Assembly (NCBI GenBank): GCA_964616465.1
Contig: CAZTTO010000002.1
Span: 1 to 64,000 of the forward strand
DNA: 64,000 bases
From: JAFLBI01 sp964616465
Lineage (GTDB): Bacteria > Bacteroidota > Bacteroidia > Chitinophagales > Chitinophagaceae
Reading direction: 5' to 3'
The notes beneath the pieces are model-generated. The model did no database searches, was not told the origin of the DNA, and was given only the letters and a program-made list of their open reading frames with translations. Positions 44,451 to 53,396 of the stretch are shown piece by piece; position 1 is the first letter of the stretch; each line of letters opens with the position of its first letter. The position numbers and the translations under genes are program-made.

Positions 44451-45043
44451 GATGATGCTAAACTAGCTTTTAACTCTAACAAAAAGGCTTTACACTTTGT
44501 TAAACAATGTAGTATTTGTTGTTGCTGAGATAATTCTTCTTTCTGCGACTTTATGTATTTTCTAGCACCTTCTATAGAGTACTTCTTTTCGCGAAGCAAA
44601 AAGTAAATCAATTCTAAATTTTTAATATCCTCTACACGAAATAGGCGGTCACCTTTTCTATTCTTTCTTGGCTTTAAAATGTCGAACTCATTTTCCCAGT
44701 ATCGAATCAATGATGTATTTACTTTAAACCATCCAGCCACCTCGCTTATAGAGTAATAAAGTTTTTGAGATAAAACTTCTTCAGGGGGCACTTCGGGAAA
44801 TGAGCCATTCGATTCATAAACTTGTGCAACTGCCTTTTGCTTTTTTTCAGCCACTTCAACAACGGGCAGAGTTTTCTTCTTAATCTTCACACCAATAACT
44901 CCATCATTGAAAATTACTGTACCAGACGCTGTTTCTTCAGCAGGCTTTTGTTCAATGACGGGTTTTGGTGGAATAGCCTCTTGAATAATTGGCTTTTCCT
45001 CCTCTACCAATGGCGCTCCAAATAAACTAAGTTGTTGTGGCAT
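44447..45043 (-). CDS. MerR-family transcriptional regulator
   Basis: This 198-residue protein has an unusual N-terminal half (about 1-95), rich in Glu, Pro and Lys. The MerR helix-turn-helix follows: LYYSISEVAGWFKVNTSLIRYWENEF, with LFRVEDIKNLELIYFLL as the second helix pair. A short coiled coil ends it. The N-terminal extension is typical of Bacteroidota MerR proteins in this position. The effector is unknown. The thioredoxin-like gene downstream overlaps its stop. Confidence 0.88.
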   Translation of the reverse strand: MPQQLSLFGAPLVEEEKPIIQEAIPPKPVIEQKPAEETASGTVIFNDGVIGVKIKKKTLPVVEVAEKKQKAVAQVYESNGSFPEVPPEEVLSQKLYYSISEVAGWFKVNTSLIRYWENEFDILKPRKNRKGDRLFRVEDIKNLELIYFLLREKKYSIEGARKYIKSQKEELSQQQQILHCLTKCKAFLLELKASLASS

Positions 45044-45124
45044 CTATATGTAAAAGTAGTACTATCATAGCTTTTTCCGTTTTTCGGTTCTATGGAGTGG
45101 AAAAGATGTAAGTATCTTGCAGCC

Positions 45125-45982
45125 ATGAATACAATAAAAAGCGTTGCTGTATGTGGGGCTGGTACTATGGGAAGCGGCATTGCGCAGGTTGCTGCCATGG
45201 CTGGCTACCAAACCATACAAATGGATGTACATGAACCTACGCTTGACAAAAGCAGGGAATTGATTCATAAAAATTTGAGCTTCCTTGTCAATAAGGGCAA
45301 GCTTTCGCAAGCCGAAATGGATGCCTGTATCAACAGAATCCATTTCACAACCGAAACCTCAACATGTAAAGCTGATCTGATTATTGAAGCAATCATAGAA
45401 AAAGAAGAAGCTAAAATCAGCCTATTTCAGTTATTAGCTGGTATCAATCTTGAGACAACCATTTTTGCAACCAATACATCTTCTATATCCATTAGTAGAA
45501 TTGCTCAACATATTCCTCATCCTGAACGAGTAGTAGGCATTCACTTTTTTAATCCAGCGCCTCTCATGAAACTAGTTGAAGTAGTGAGTGGAAAGCAAAG
45601 TAGTTCAAACTCCATTGAACAATCGGTTGAGTGGGTGAAAGCGGTTGGGAAAACGCCTATTGTGTGTAAAGACGCACCTGGATTTGTTGTGAACCGAGTT
45701 GCAAGACATTACTACCTCGAATCTATGAAAGCCATGCAAGATCACAAGATGCACTCAGCAGAAGTAGACAGGCTGATGGAATCGAGCGGATTTAAAATGG
45801 GGCCTTGTAAGCTAATGGATCTCATTGGTATCGATATTAATTTTGGTGTAAGTCAAATTGTATGGAACGATTTGGGTAACCCTATTCGCTTAACTCCTTC
45901 AACGCTGCAACAAGCAAAAGTAGAAGCAGGCGAACTTGGAAGAAAAACAGGTAAAGGTTTTTACAGCTACCAAAAAGACTAG
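45125..45982 (+). CDS. 3-hydroxybutyryl-CoA dehydrogenase
   Basis: From the ATG at 45125 the protein has 285 residues. It begins with the NAD-binding motif VAVCGAGTMGSGIAQ, continues with the catalytic His region VVGIHFFNPAPLMKLVEVV, and ends in the helical C-terminal domain (FVVNRVARHYYLESM). It reduces acetoacetyl-CoA or oxidises 3-hydroxyacyl-CoA in fatty acid or butyrate metabolism. The open frame upstream (45092) covers the likely promoter. The next gene starts 4 nt after its stop. Confidence 0.93.
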   Translation: MNTIKSVAVCGAGTMGSGIAQVAAMAGYQTIQMDVHEPTLDKSRELIHKNLSFLVNKGKLSQAEMDACINRIHFTTETSTCKADLIIEAIIEKEEAKISLFQLLAGINLETTIFATNTSSISISRIAQHIPHPERVVGIHFFNPAPLMKLVEVVSGKQSSSNSIEQSVEWVKAVGKTPIVCKDAPGFVVNRVARHYYLESMKAMQDHKMHSAEVDRLMESSGFKMGPCKLMDLIGIDINFGVSQIVWNDLGNPIRLTPSTLQQAKVEAGELGRKTGKGFYSYQKD

Positions 45983-45986
45983 AGAG

Positions 45987-47114
45987 ATGCGTATAGCTGT
46001 GAATGCCATATTCATGCAGAACAATCCTTTAGAAGGGTTTGGAAATTTTGCTAATCAAATTGTTGAGCAACTCATAAAGTCGTACCCAGAACACCAGTTC
46101 TTACTAGTATATGACCGTCCGTTTGACTCTAAACACTTATCAGCTCCAAATGTACAGTCTATCATGACGGGTCCGCAAGCTAGACACCCTCTTTCGTTTC
46201 TTACTTGGTACAATTGGTCATTACCGAGAGCCATTCGTTCATTCAAGCCAGATATTCTTTTACAACCTTATGGCTTTTCATCGGCTGGAACCAAAGTACC
46301 TCAGCTATTGACTTTACATGATATTGCTTTTGTGAAATATCCCAAGTTCGTTCCAAAAAAGCAAAGACTATTCTATCAGATTTTCAATAAGAAATTCGTT
46401 AAAAGAGCTGCAAGATTGAATACTGTATCCGATTTTTCAAGAAAAGAAATAGCAGCTTACTATAGCATTTCAGAAGAAAATATTGATATTATTCCAAACG
46501 GTATTAAGCCAATTTTTCAGCCATTATCTTGGGAAGAAAAAGAGCGCGTTAAAGAACAATTCACAGAAGGAAATGAATTTTTCTTGTGTACCGGGACATT
46601 ACAGCCCAGAAAAAATCTCCTCACCCTACTCAAAGCCTTTTCCATTTTCAAGAAAAGACAGAGAAGCAGCATGAAATTGGTAATAGCGGGTAGAAAAGGT
46701 TGGGGAATTGAAGAATTTGAAGAAAAACTTGCATCGTTTAAATTTCGAAAAGATGTAATTCTAACAGGCTATTTATCCGATGAAGTCTTGGCACAACTTA
46801 CAGGTGCAGCCTATGCTATGATTTATCCGTCTTATTACGAAGGCTTTGGTGTGCCAGTATTAGAAGCTATGCAAGCCGGTGTGCCAGTTATTACCTCATC
46901 CAATTCTGCAATGTCTTCTATTTGCGAAAGCGCCGCCGTGTATGCATCACCAACTGTTCCAGATGAATGGGCCATGCACATGAATTTTTTATACAGCAAT
47001 GAAACTTATAGAAGTCAGCTTATAGAAAAAGGGACACAACTGGTACAGCCCTACACTTGGGAGCATGCAGCAAAAGCATATATGGATTCAATTATGAAAA
47101 CCTTAGGAGCCTAA
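45987..47114 (+). CDS. Glycosyltransferase family 4 protein
   Basis: From the ATG at 45987 (4 nt after the previous stop) this 375-residue GT-B enzyme starts MRIAVNAIFMQNNPLEGFG. The C-terminal domain has LCTGTLQPRKNLLTLLKAF and the signature EGFGVPVLEAMQAGVPVIT, typical of GT4 (mannosyl/glucosyl) transferases. The donor and acceptor are unknown. It precedes gldC and yqeY. The pairing with 3-hydroxybutyryl-CoA dehydrogenase looks incidental. Confidence 0.9.
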   Translation: MRIAVNAIFMQNNPLEGFGNFANQIVEQLIKSYPEHQFLLVYDRPFDSKHLSAPNVQSIMTGPQARHPLSFLTWYNWSLPRAIRSFKPDILLQPYGFSSAGTKVPQLLTLHDIAFVKYPKFVPKKQRLFYQIFNKKFVKRAARLNTVSDFSRKEIAAYYSISEENIDIIPNGIKPIFQPLSWEEKERVKEQFTEGNEFFLCTGTLQPRKNLLTLLKAFSIFKKRQRSSMKLVIAGRKGWGIEEFEEKLASFKFRKDVILTGYLSDEVLAQLTGAAYAMIYPSYYEGFGVPVLEAMQAGVPVITSSNSAMSSICESAAVYASPTVPDEWAMHMNFLYSNETYRSQLIEKGTQLVQPYTWEHAAKAYMDSIMKTLGA

Positions 47115-47118
47115 ACCT

Positions 47119-47126
47119 TACCTTTG
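47119..47126 (+). promoter_or_regulatory. -7 element of gldC
   Basis: TACCTTTG matches TAnnTTTG and ends 17 nt before the gldC start at 47144. It lies just after the glycosyltransferase stop. No clear -33 TTTG is present at the expected distance, so strength is uncertain. Confidence 0.5.
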
Positions 47127-47143
47127 CACACATAAAAAAATAT

Positions 47144-47491
47144 ATGGCACAAACTTCTAACATACACATAGATGTTCATCTTGATGAAGATAAAATTCCA
47201 GAGAAATTAACATGGAAAGCAAGTGATAGTACGGCTGATATGACCCAAGAAGCTAAAGCTATGATGGTGGCTTTTTGGGATGGGGCAGATAAATCGGCTT
47301 TAAGAATTGATTTATGGACAAAAACCATGATGGTAGATGAAATGGCTGACTTCTTTTATCAAACTATGATGGGTATGGCAGATACCTACGGCAGAGCAAC
47401 CCGCCAAGAAGATATGGTTGCTGATATGAAAAATTTTGCACGCGACTTTTATAAGAAGTTTCGCGACAGTCAATTGAAAGAAAATAAATAA
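47144..47491 (+). CDS. gldC: Gliding motility protein GldC
   Basis: From the ATG at 47144 this 115-residue soluble protein has the GldC pattern: IHIDVHLDEDKIPEKLTWKASDS, then EAKAMMVAFWDGADKSALRIDLWTKTMMVDEM and a helical C-terminus. GldC is conserved in Bacteroidota and needed for efficient gliding in Flavobacterium. Other gld genes are not in this window. The frame is open upstream to 47057, but the -7 element at 47119 argues for the later start. Confidence 0.85.
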   Translation: MAQTSNIHIDVHLDEDKIPEKLTWKASDSTADMTQEAKAMMVAFWDGADKSALRIDLWTKTMMVDEMADFFYQTMMGMADTYGRATRQEDMVADMKNFARDFYKKFRDSQLKENK

Positions 47492-47501
47492 ATCGAACCT
47501 T

Positions 47502-47954
47502 ATGTCACTCGAAACACAAGTCATGAGCTCCATGAAGGATGCTATGAAATCGAAAGATGAGGCATTACTCAGAGGATTAAGAGCAATAAAAGCTGAAATT
47601 ATTAAGGCTAAAACTGAGCCGGGAGCAAATGGAACCGTTAGTCCTGAAGGCGAGATCAAGTTGTTGCAAAAAATGTGGAAGCAAAGAAAAGATTCACTTG
47701 AAATATTTCAACAACAAGGAAGAGCTGATTTGGCTCAAAAGGAATCGGAAGAGATTGCAGTGATTGAGCAATTCCTACCTAAACAAATGAGTGCTGAAGA
47801 GCTGAAAGAAGTGCTAACAAAGCTCATTCAAGAAGTTGGAGCAACTGGTCCACAAGATATGGGTAAGGTAATGGGTGCTGCAACTCAACAATTAGCTGGA
47901 AAAGCAGATGGCAAATCAATTTCTGCCATTGTAAAAACCTTATTGAACCCCTAA
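47502..47954 (+). CDS. GatB/YqeY-domain protein
   Basis: This 150-residue protein consists of the YqeY domain: LETQVMSSMKDAMKSKDEALLRGLRAIKAEI, then IEQFLPKQMSAEELKEVL and GAATQQLAGKADGKSIS. Related domains bind tRNA in amidotransferases. Cellular function of stand-alone YqeY is not settled. It follows gldC by 10 nt and precedes cvpA by 6 nt, so the three form a unit. Confidence 0.92.
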   Translation: MSLETQVMSSMKDAMKSKDEALLRGLRAIKAEIIKAKTEPGANGTVSPEGEIKLLQKMWKQRKDSLEIFQQQGRADLAQKESEEIAVIEQFLPKQMSAEELKEVLTKLIQEVGATGPQDMGKVMGAATQQLAGKADGKSISAIVKTLLNP

Positions 47955-47960
47955 AGGCTT

Positions 47961-48494
47961 ATGGGCATAGATATAGCCTATGCACTGCTGCTTGCTTTTG
48001 CATTCTGGAAAGGATATCAGCGCGGTCTTATTGTTGCATTGTTTTCTTTTGTTGCAGTTTTTATTGCTTTAGCTGCTGCCATGAAACTATCTGCTGTAAC
48101 AGCGAAGTGGCTCATGGAAGAAGCAAATTTGAATAACGCTTGGCTTCCATTTTTCTCATTTATATTAGTGATGGTTGCAATGCTTCTTCTTATACGATTA
48201 GGAGCCAATATGCTAGAAACAGCTTTTAAAATGTTGTGGGTAGGCTGGTTGAACACATTGGGTGGTATTCTTTTGTATGCTTTATTAAGCACAACCACCT
48301 TCAGCATTTTACTTTTTTATGTTGAACAAATACAGCTCATACCAGAAGAAACCAAAAGTGCATCTATTTGCTACCCATTCTTAGAAGCATGGGGGCCTGC
48401 AGCAATGGACGGGATAGCACGATTTATTCCATTATTTAAAGAAATGTTCAGCACATTAACAGAGTTCTTTGAGAAAGTAGCTGCAAAAGCATAG
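47961..48494 (+). CDS. CvpA-family membrane protein
   Basis: This 177-residue inner-membrane protein has four hydrophobic segments (about 3-20, 25-45, 63-85 and 100-125) and an amphipathic C-terminus. The N-terminal FWKGYQRGLIVALFSF block is typical of CvpA, named for colicin V production. Its actual role is unclear. It is the last gene of the gldC-yqeY-cvpA unit. Confidence 0.88.
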   Translation: MGIDIAYALLLAFAFWKGYQRGLIVALFSFVAVFIALAAAMKLSAVTAKWLMEEANLNNAWLPFFSFILVMVAMLLLIRLGANMLETAFKMLWVGWLNTLGGILLYALLSTTTFSILLFYVEQIQLIPEETKSASICYPFLEAWGPAAMDGIARFIPLFKEMFSTLTEFFEKVAAKA

Positions 48495-48548
48495 TTTGTT
48501 TACTAAAAAATAAGACAATACGTTATCTTAGCGACACAGGTAAACCAA

Positions 48549-48581
48549 TAAATCCTTAATTTTCCGCTAGTTAAGGATTTA
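48549..48581 (+). promoter_or_regulatory. Long hairpin in the leader of the alpha/beta hydrolase gene
   Basis: AAATCCTTAA (48550-48559) pairs perfectly with TTAAGGATTT (48571-48580), plus one more base pair outside, around an 11-nt loop. No T-run follows, so it is not a simple terminator. A possible -7 element (TATCTTAG, near 48523-48530) lies upstream, which would put the hairpin in the 5' leader. Its role, if any, is unknown. Confidence 0.5.
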
Positions 48582-48620
48582 CAAGTTCGAAAGCTTGAAT
48601 AAAGCAACCAGACTAAATGC

Positions 48621-49400
48621 ATGAATTACGAGATTAAACATCAAGACAAATTTCAATTCCTTGAAGAAGGTGAAGGTGAGCCGCTCTTACTTTTGCACGG
48701 CTTATTTGGCGCGTTGAGTAACTTTAAAGATTTGGTAGAGCATTTTCGGCATACCCATAAAGTTGTAGTCCCTATTTTGCCATTATTTGACTTAGATATT
48801 TTCCATACAACTGTAGGAGGACTTGCCAAGTTTGTACATAAGTTTATTGAAGCGAGGGGATATTCTAATATTCATTTGTTAGGTAATTCCTTAGGTGGAC
48901 ATGTTGCTCTGGTACATGTGCTGAAACATCCTGAAAAAATTAAATCGCTTATTCTTACAGGAAGTAGTGGCCTTTTTGAAAATGGAATGGGAGATAGTTA
49001 CCCAAAAAGAGGCGACTATGAATACATTCGAAAAAAAGTAGAAATCACTTTTTACGATCCCGCAACTGCAACCAAGGAACTAGTAGATGAGGTTTTTGAA
49101 ATAACCAATAATCGCATGAAAGTCATCAAGATTATCTCATTAGCAAAAAGTGCTATTCGAAATAATCTTGGCGAAGAACTCAATCAAATACAACAACCAA
49201 CACTTCTAATTTGGGGTAATAATGATACTATTACGCCCCCATTTGTAGGAAAAGAGTTCAACAAACTAATTCCAAACAGCGAATTACACTTTGTTGACAA
49301 ATGCGGTCATGCACCAATGATGGAAGTGCCTGGAGAATTTAACAGGATTTTAGCCGATTTTTTAAGCCGCTTAGCATCCAAAACATCCACTCTGGCATAG
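48621..49400 (+). CDS. Alpha/beta hydrolase
   Basis: This 259-residue protein has the alpha/beta hydrolase fold. LLLHGLFGALSNF supplies the oxyanion region, GNSLGGHVAL is the nucleophile elbow (Ser), and IWGNNDTITP carries the acid residue. KCGHAPMMEVP holds the catalytic His near residue 232. Substrate is unknown; many relatives are esterases or hydrolases of ring-cleavage products. It precedes the CBS protein gene by 32 nt. Confidence 0.9.
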   Translation: MNYEIKHQDKFQFLEEGEGEPLLLLHGLFGALSNFKDLVEHFRHTHKVVVPILPLFDLDIFHTTVGGLAKFVHKFIEARGYSNIHLLGNSLGGHVALVHVLKHPEKIKSLILTGSSGLFENGMGDSYPKRGDYEYIRKKVEITFYDPATATKELVDEVFEITNNRMKVIKIISLAKSAIRNNLGEELNQIQQPTLLIWGNNDTITPPFVGKEFNKLIPNSELHFVDKCGHAPMMEVPGEFNRILADFLSRLASKTSTLA

Positions 49401-49432
49401 TTTTCCTTAGTATTGCATGAAAGAGAACTCTA

Positions 49433-50092
49433 ATGCTGGTAGCTGATATCATGAAATCTGAATTCACTGCCGTTCAGTCAACTGAACGTGTAGCGAATGC
49501 CCTTGCTCACTTAGAAGAACATCAATTACCCCATATTATTGTTGTGCATGAAGATCAATATATGGGTATTTTAGATGAAGAAGAATTATTAGATCAAGAC
49601 CCTAACACAAGTTTGCAAGAGTTAAGACAATGGATGATTCCAGCAGCAGTGAAGCAAGATGAGTTTTTTTTAATTGCAGTAAAACAAATGGCTCGCTATG
49701 AGCTACAATTTATTCCAGTCATTAACAATGAGCATCAATTAATTGGTAAGATTGACATTTCAAGATTACTCCCAACACTTTCAACATTTGTAGGTGCTGA
49801 TGAACCAGGAGGAATGATTGTTTTAGAAATGGATCAAAGAAATTTTTCATTTGGTGAAATTAGCCGACTTGTTGAAACCAATGATGCACAAATTACTCAA
49901 CTCAATACTTTTGTTCATCCTTCAACAGGTATGCTGCAAATAACATTACAACTAAGTACTCAAGAAGTTAGTGATGTAGTTGCTACTTTTCAGCGATACG
50001 AATATCATGTTGTTTTTTATATGGGCGAAGAACAATATACCAACGAGTTGAAAGAGAACTACCATCATTTAATGAACTATCTGAACATTTAA
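49433..50092 (+). CDS. CBS-domain protein
   Basis: This 219-residue protein has two CBS motifs. The first covers about 3-60 (MLVADIMKSEFTAVQSTERVANALAHLEE), the second about 75-120 (FIPVINNEHQLIGKIDISRLL). A C-terminal ACT-like half follows (GGMIVLEMDQRNFSFGEISRLVE). CBS pairs bind adenine nucleotides, and this arrangement suggests a nucleotide-responsive regulator. Target unknown. It is the second gene of a run toward nadK. Confidence 0.88.
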   Translation: MLVADIMKSEFTAVQSTERVANALAHLEEHQLPHIIVVHEDQYMGILDEEELLDQDPNTSLQELRQWMIPAAVKQDEFFLIAVKQMARYELQFIPVINNEHQLIGKIDISRLLPTLSTFVGADEPGGMIVLEMDQRNFSFGEISRLVETNDAQITQLNTFVHPSTGMLQITLQLSTQEVSDVVATFQRYEYHVVFYMGEEQYTNELKENYHHLMNYLNI

Positions 50093-50132
50093 TTGGAATT
50101 TCAATTGAATAGATAGATTCGTTGTCTCGCTT

Positions 50133-51554
50133 ATGAGATTGGCAATATTGACTATATTATTTCTTGGCTACTTTTTTCAAGGCCTTTCACAGCCAACTGA
50201 ATTGTTGGTTGAAAACTCTGTAAAAGATGCCAATGCTTCAGATGAGTTATTACAAATAACCTCCATACGCCTATCTGGTAATAAAAGAACTCGCCCATTT
50301 ATTGTAATGCGTGAAGTGCCATTTAGAGAAGGAGATTTTTTTACTCCTAAAGAACTCACCGAACAACTAACACTTGCCCGAAATCTACTCATGAATACAG
50401 CTTTATTTGTAGATGTAATAGTAGAAGTAGATTCAAGAATAGGTGATCATATAGGTATACACATTCAATTAAAAGAAAGATGGTATCTTTTTCCAACTCC
50501 CTACTTCAAACTAATTGATAGAAATTTTAACCAATGGTGGGTAGAAAATAAAAGAAGCCTCGATCGTGTGAATTATGGATTAAAGTTTATTCAAAACAAC
50601 CTTACTGGTAGAAATGACAATTTAAATATTTGGTTAATTGATGGTTACAACCGACAAATAAATTTCAAATACGATTTGCCATTTATTGATAAAAAGTTGA
50701 CAAAGGGATTTTCAATTTCATATTTGCATTCCACACAAAGAGAGGTTCAATACAAAACAGCTGATGATAAACAGCAGTTTATACAAACCAATGGCAATTT
50801 GTTTACACAAAATAAAGTTGATTTCACTTTCTCTTTTAGGCCCGATGTAAAATGGAGACATTATTGGGGCATATCGTTAAATCAACAACAAATTGGAGAT
50901 ACTGTGCTCGCACTGAACCCCAACTTCTATCCTTCAAAAACTACAAGAATGGAGTTCATTGATTTCAGATACACTGTACAGTATTTTGATGTTGACTATA
51001 TTCCATACGCCTCCAAAGGAATATTTTTTGAAGGAAACATGTATAGAAGAAGTTTAACCAGTGAAAACGGCTTATGGTCTACCCGATTTAGGGTTCAATA
51101 TTCAAATCCCTTGAGCCCAAAAGCATTTTATCAATTAAGAGCCAGTGCACTTGCTCGATTTCCACTTCAAACAGTTTCTTTCATAGATCAGAGAATGATT
51201 GGATTTGGAGACTTGCAAATGCGTGGACTAGACTATCATGTTGTTGATGGAACAGCCGGGGTATCTGGTGGATTAGCCTTTCATTTTGAACTTTTCAAAT
51301 TTGTTTTAAAAAACCCAATAAGAACCAATAGCCACGATAAAATTCCTTTTCGTTTTTTACTGAAAACATACGGTGATTTAGGCTATGTGAGAAATAACAA
51401 TCCAGGCAACAACGCATTGGCTAACACACTATTACGTACAGCGGGAATAGGCATTGATATGATTGGTATTTATGATTTTGTGCTGAATATGGAATACAGT
51501 TTCAACCAATTAGGCACAAGTGGCCTATTTTTACATACCCGATACGGGTTTTAA
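50133..51554 (+). CDS. Omp85-like outer-membrane protein with one POTRA domain
   Basis: This 473-residue protein has a signal peptide (ending GLSQ). One POTRA-like domain follows (LLQITSIRLSGNKRTRPFIVMREVPF, about 40-110), then a C-terminal barrel with alternating strands ending in LFLHTRYGF. BamA-family barrels insert outer-membrane proteins; smaller single-POTRA versions of unknown cargo are common in Bacteroidota. It sits directly before nadK and near bamA. Confidence 0.85.
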   Translation: MRLAILTILFLGYFFQGLSQPTELLVENSVKDANASDELLQITSIRLSGNKRTRPFIVMREVPFREGDFFTPKELTEQLTLARNLLMNTALFVDVIVEVDSRIGDHIGIHIQLKERWYLFPTPYFKLIDRNFNQWWVENKRSLDRVNYGLKFIQNNLTGRNDNLNIWLIDGYNRQINFKYDLPFIDKKLTKGFSISYLHSTQREVQYKTADDKQQFIQTNGNLFTQNKVDFTFSFRPDVKWRHYWGISLNQQQIGDTVLALNPNFYPSKTTRMEFIDFRYTVQYFDVDYIPYASKGIFFEGNMYRRSLTSENGLWSTRFRVQYSNPLSPKAFYQLRASALARFPLQTVSFIDQRMIGFGDLQMRGLDYHVVDGTAGVSGGLAFHFELFKFVLKNPIRTNSHDKIPFRFLLKTYGDLGYVRNNNPGNNALANTLLRTAGIGIDMIGIYDFVLNMEYSFNQLGTSGLFLHTRYGF

Positions 51555-51562
51555 CACAGCGC

Positions 51563-52441
51563 ATGAAAGTAGCAGTATATAGCAGAGGCCTTGACCCAGA
51601 AATGGATGCCCCACTCAGTTTTCTGCTGGATGTATTAGAAAAAAACCAAATTGAGCCGGTTTTATTTCACACATTACTTTGGCAAATGCCAAGCATCAGC
51701 AATAATTATAAGCATATTAAATCATTTGAAACATCCTCAGATCTTGAACAAGATATTGATTGCCTGATAACAATTGGAGGAGATGGCACTATGTTAGATG
51801 CTGTTACCCTTATAAGAGATACGCAAATTCCTTTATTGGGTATCAACTATGGAAGACTAGGGTTCTTAGCCTCAATTGTAAAAGAGGAGATAGAACAGGC
51901 CATTGAAGCGCTCGCTAATAGAACCTATTTAGTTGAAAAAAGAAGTCTTATTCATGTAGATTCTGATATATCAATTTTTGGCAATGCGCCATTTGGATTG
52001 AATGAGTTTTCAATTCACAAACGCGACACTTCTCCCATGATTAAGATTCATACTTATCTTAATGGTGAATTTTTAAATACGTATTGGGCAGATGGGCTAA
52101 TTGTAGCCACACCAACTGGTTCTACAGGATATAATATGAGTTGTAATGGACCTATTCTATTCCCTGAATCATCAAGCTTTGTAATTACGCCTGTAGCCCC
52201 ACATAATTTAAATGTTCGTTCAATAGTTGTATCTGATAATAACATCATTTCCTTTGAAATTGAAGGCAGAACTGATGAATTTATTTGTTCATTAGATGCT
52301 AGAAGGGAAATAGTAGCAAAAGATATTCAACTGGCTGTAAAAAAAGAACAATTCTGTGTGCACCTTTTACGTTTAAACGAAAATAGTTTCCTTTCAACAT
52401 TAAGAACCAAACTTACTTGGGGCTTAGATAAAAGGAATTAA
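51563..52441 (+). CDS. nadK: NAD kinase
   Basis: This 292-residue enzyme phosphorylates NAD to NADP with ATP. The active-site motif GGDGTMLDA is near residue 76. The conserved GINYGRLGFLA segment follows, and TPTGSTGYNMSCNGPI contributes substrate binding. Length and motifs fit NadK/PpnK. In Bacteroidota it regularly precedes porG, uppS and bamA, as here. Confidence 0.97.
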   Translation: MKVAVYSRGLDPEMDAPLSFLLDVLEKNQIEPVLFHTLLWQMPSISNNYKHIKSFETSSDLEQDIDCLITIGGDGTMLDAVTLIRDTQIPLLGINYGRLGFLASIVKEEIEQAIEALANRTYLVEKRSLIHVDSDISIFGNAPFGLNEFSIHKRDTSPMIKIHTYLNGEFLNTYWADGLIVATPTGSTGYNMSCNGPILFPESSSFVITPVAPHNLNVRSIVVSDNNIISFEIEGRTDEFICSLDARREIVAKDIQLAVKKEQFCVHLLRLNENSFLSTLRTKLTWGLDKRN

Positions 52442-52487
52442 CAATTTGAATAACACTTTGAAACAAATTCGTTTTACTTTCATACCT

Positions 52488-53327
52488 ATGCGTGTTCCGC
52501 TGATTATACTTATTGGGATTATTACAACCCATTCTGTTTCAGCTCAACTTATGCAAAGCTTTGTGCATAAGGGTGAATGGGGCATAAGTGCTGGTCTTGG
52601 GCATTATTTTGGGGACCTTAATAATACAGCAGCTATAGATCGTCCAAAAATTGCAGGTGGTGCTTTTTTTAGAAAGCAATTCAATCCATACATCTCTTTA
52701 AGAGTTTTTGGCAACTTTACACAACTTGGCTATTCTGATATTTATAGTACCAATACTACACAACAAAGACGCAACCTTAGCTTTAATACAAATGTATTTG
52801 AGGCTGGCGTAAGTGGCGAATTCAATTTCTTTTTATTCAATCCACAATTCGAGGAGCATTCATTTACACCATATGTTGGATTAGGGGTAAGTGTATTCAA
52901 TTTTGACCCATATGCTTTCTTGAATGATACAAAATACTTTCTTCGTCCATTAGGAACCGAAGGACAGGGTTCAGCTTTGTATCCTGACAGAAAAATATAC
53001 AGTCCAATGGCATTGGCTTTCCCTATTACATTAGGTTATAAGCACGCTATTAATGCTAGAACCAATATTTTCGGTGAAATTACCTACCGTTTTACAAATA
53101 CAGACTACCTAGACGATGTGAGTACCACTTTTGCGCCAGACGCTTTCCCTCCACTTCCTAACGGCAACCCCTCTATTGGGTTTCTATTACAAGATAGGAG
53201 CTACGAAACAGGAACTGCCATTGGCATAAGAGGGCGCCAAAGGGGAAACAGCACCCAAAAAGATGCTTTTTTTACATTCCAAATTGGAATTTCCTTCAAT
53301 TTATCCTCTTATCGTTGTCCTGAATAA
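52488..53327 (+). CDS. porG: PorG-like outer-membrane protein (DUF6089 family)
   Basis: This 279-residue barrel protein (from the ATG at 52488) has a signal peptide (ending SVSAQ). Strands follow, including GEWGISAGLGHYFGDLNN, FTPYVGLGVSVFNFDPYAF and FTFQIGISF. PorG is an outer-membrane component associated with the T9SS gliding/secretion machinery. The frame begins with TTG at 52446, but that would add residues before the signal peptide. It lies directly before uppS, as in many Bacteroidota. Confidence 0.82.
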   Translation: MRVPLIILIGIITTHSVSAQLMQSFVHKGEWGISAGLGHYFGDLNNTAAIDRPKIAGGAFFRKQFNPYISLRVFGNFTQLGYSDIYSTNTTQQRRNLSFNTNVFEAGVSGEFNFFLFNPQFEEHSFTPYVGLGVSVFNFDPYAFLNDTKYFLRPLGTEGQGSALYPDRKIYSPMALAFPITLGYKHAINARTNIFGEITYRFTNTDYLDDVSTTFAPDAFPPLPNGNPSIGFLLQDRSYETGTAIGIRGRQRGNSTQKDAFFTFQIGISFNLSSYRCPE

Positions 53328-53396
53328 AGGGTATTTAAGGCTTTCTCCTAAAAATGGCCCTTATTTCGCTAATTTTGCCGACCAAAACCCATGTAG

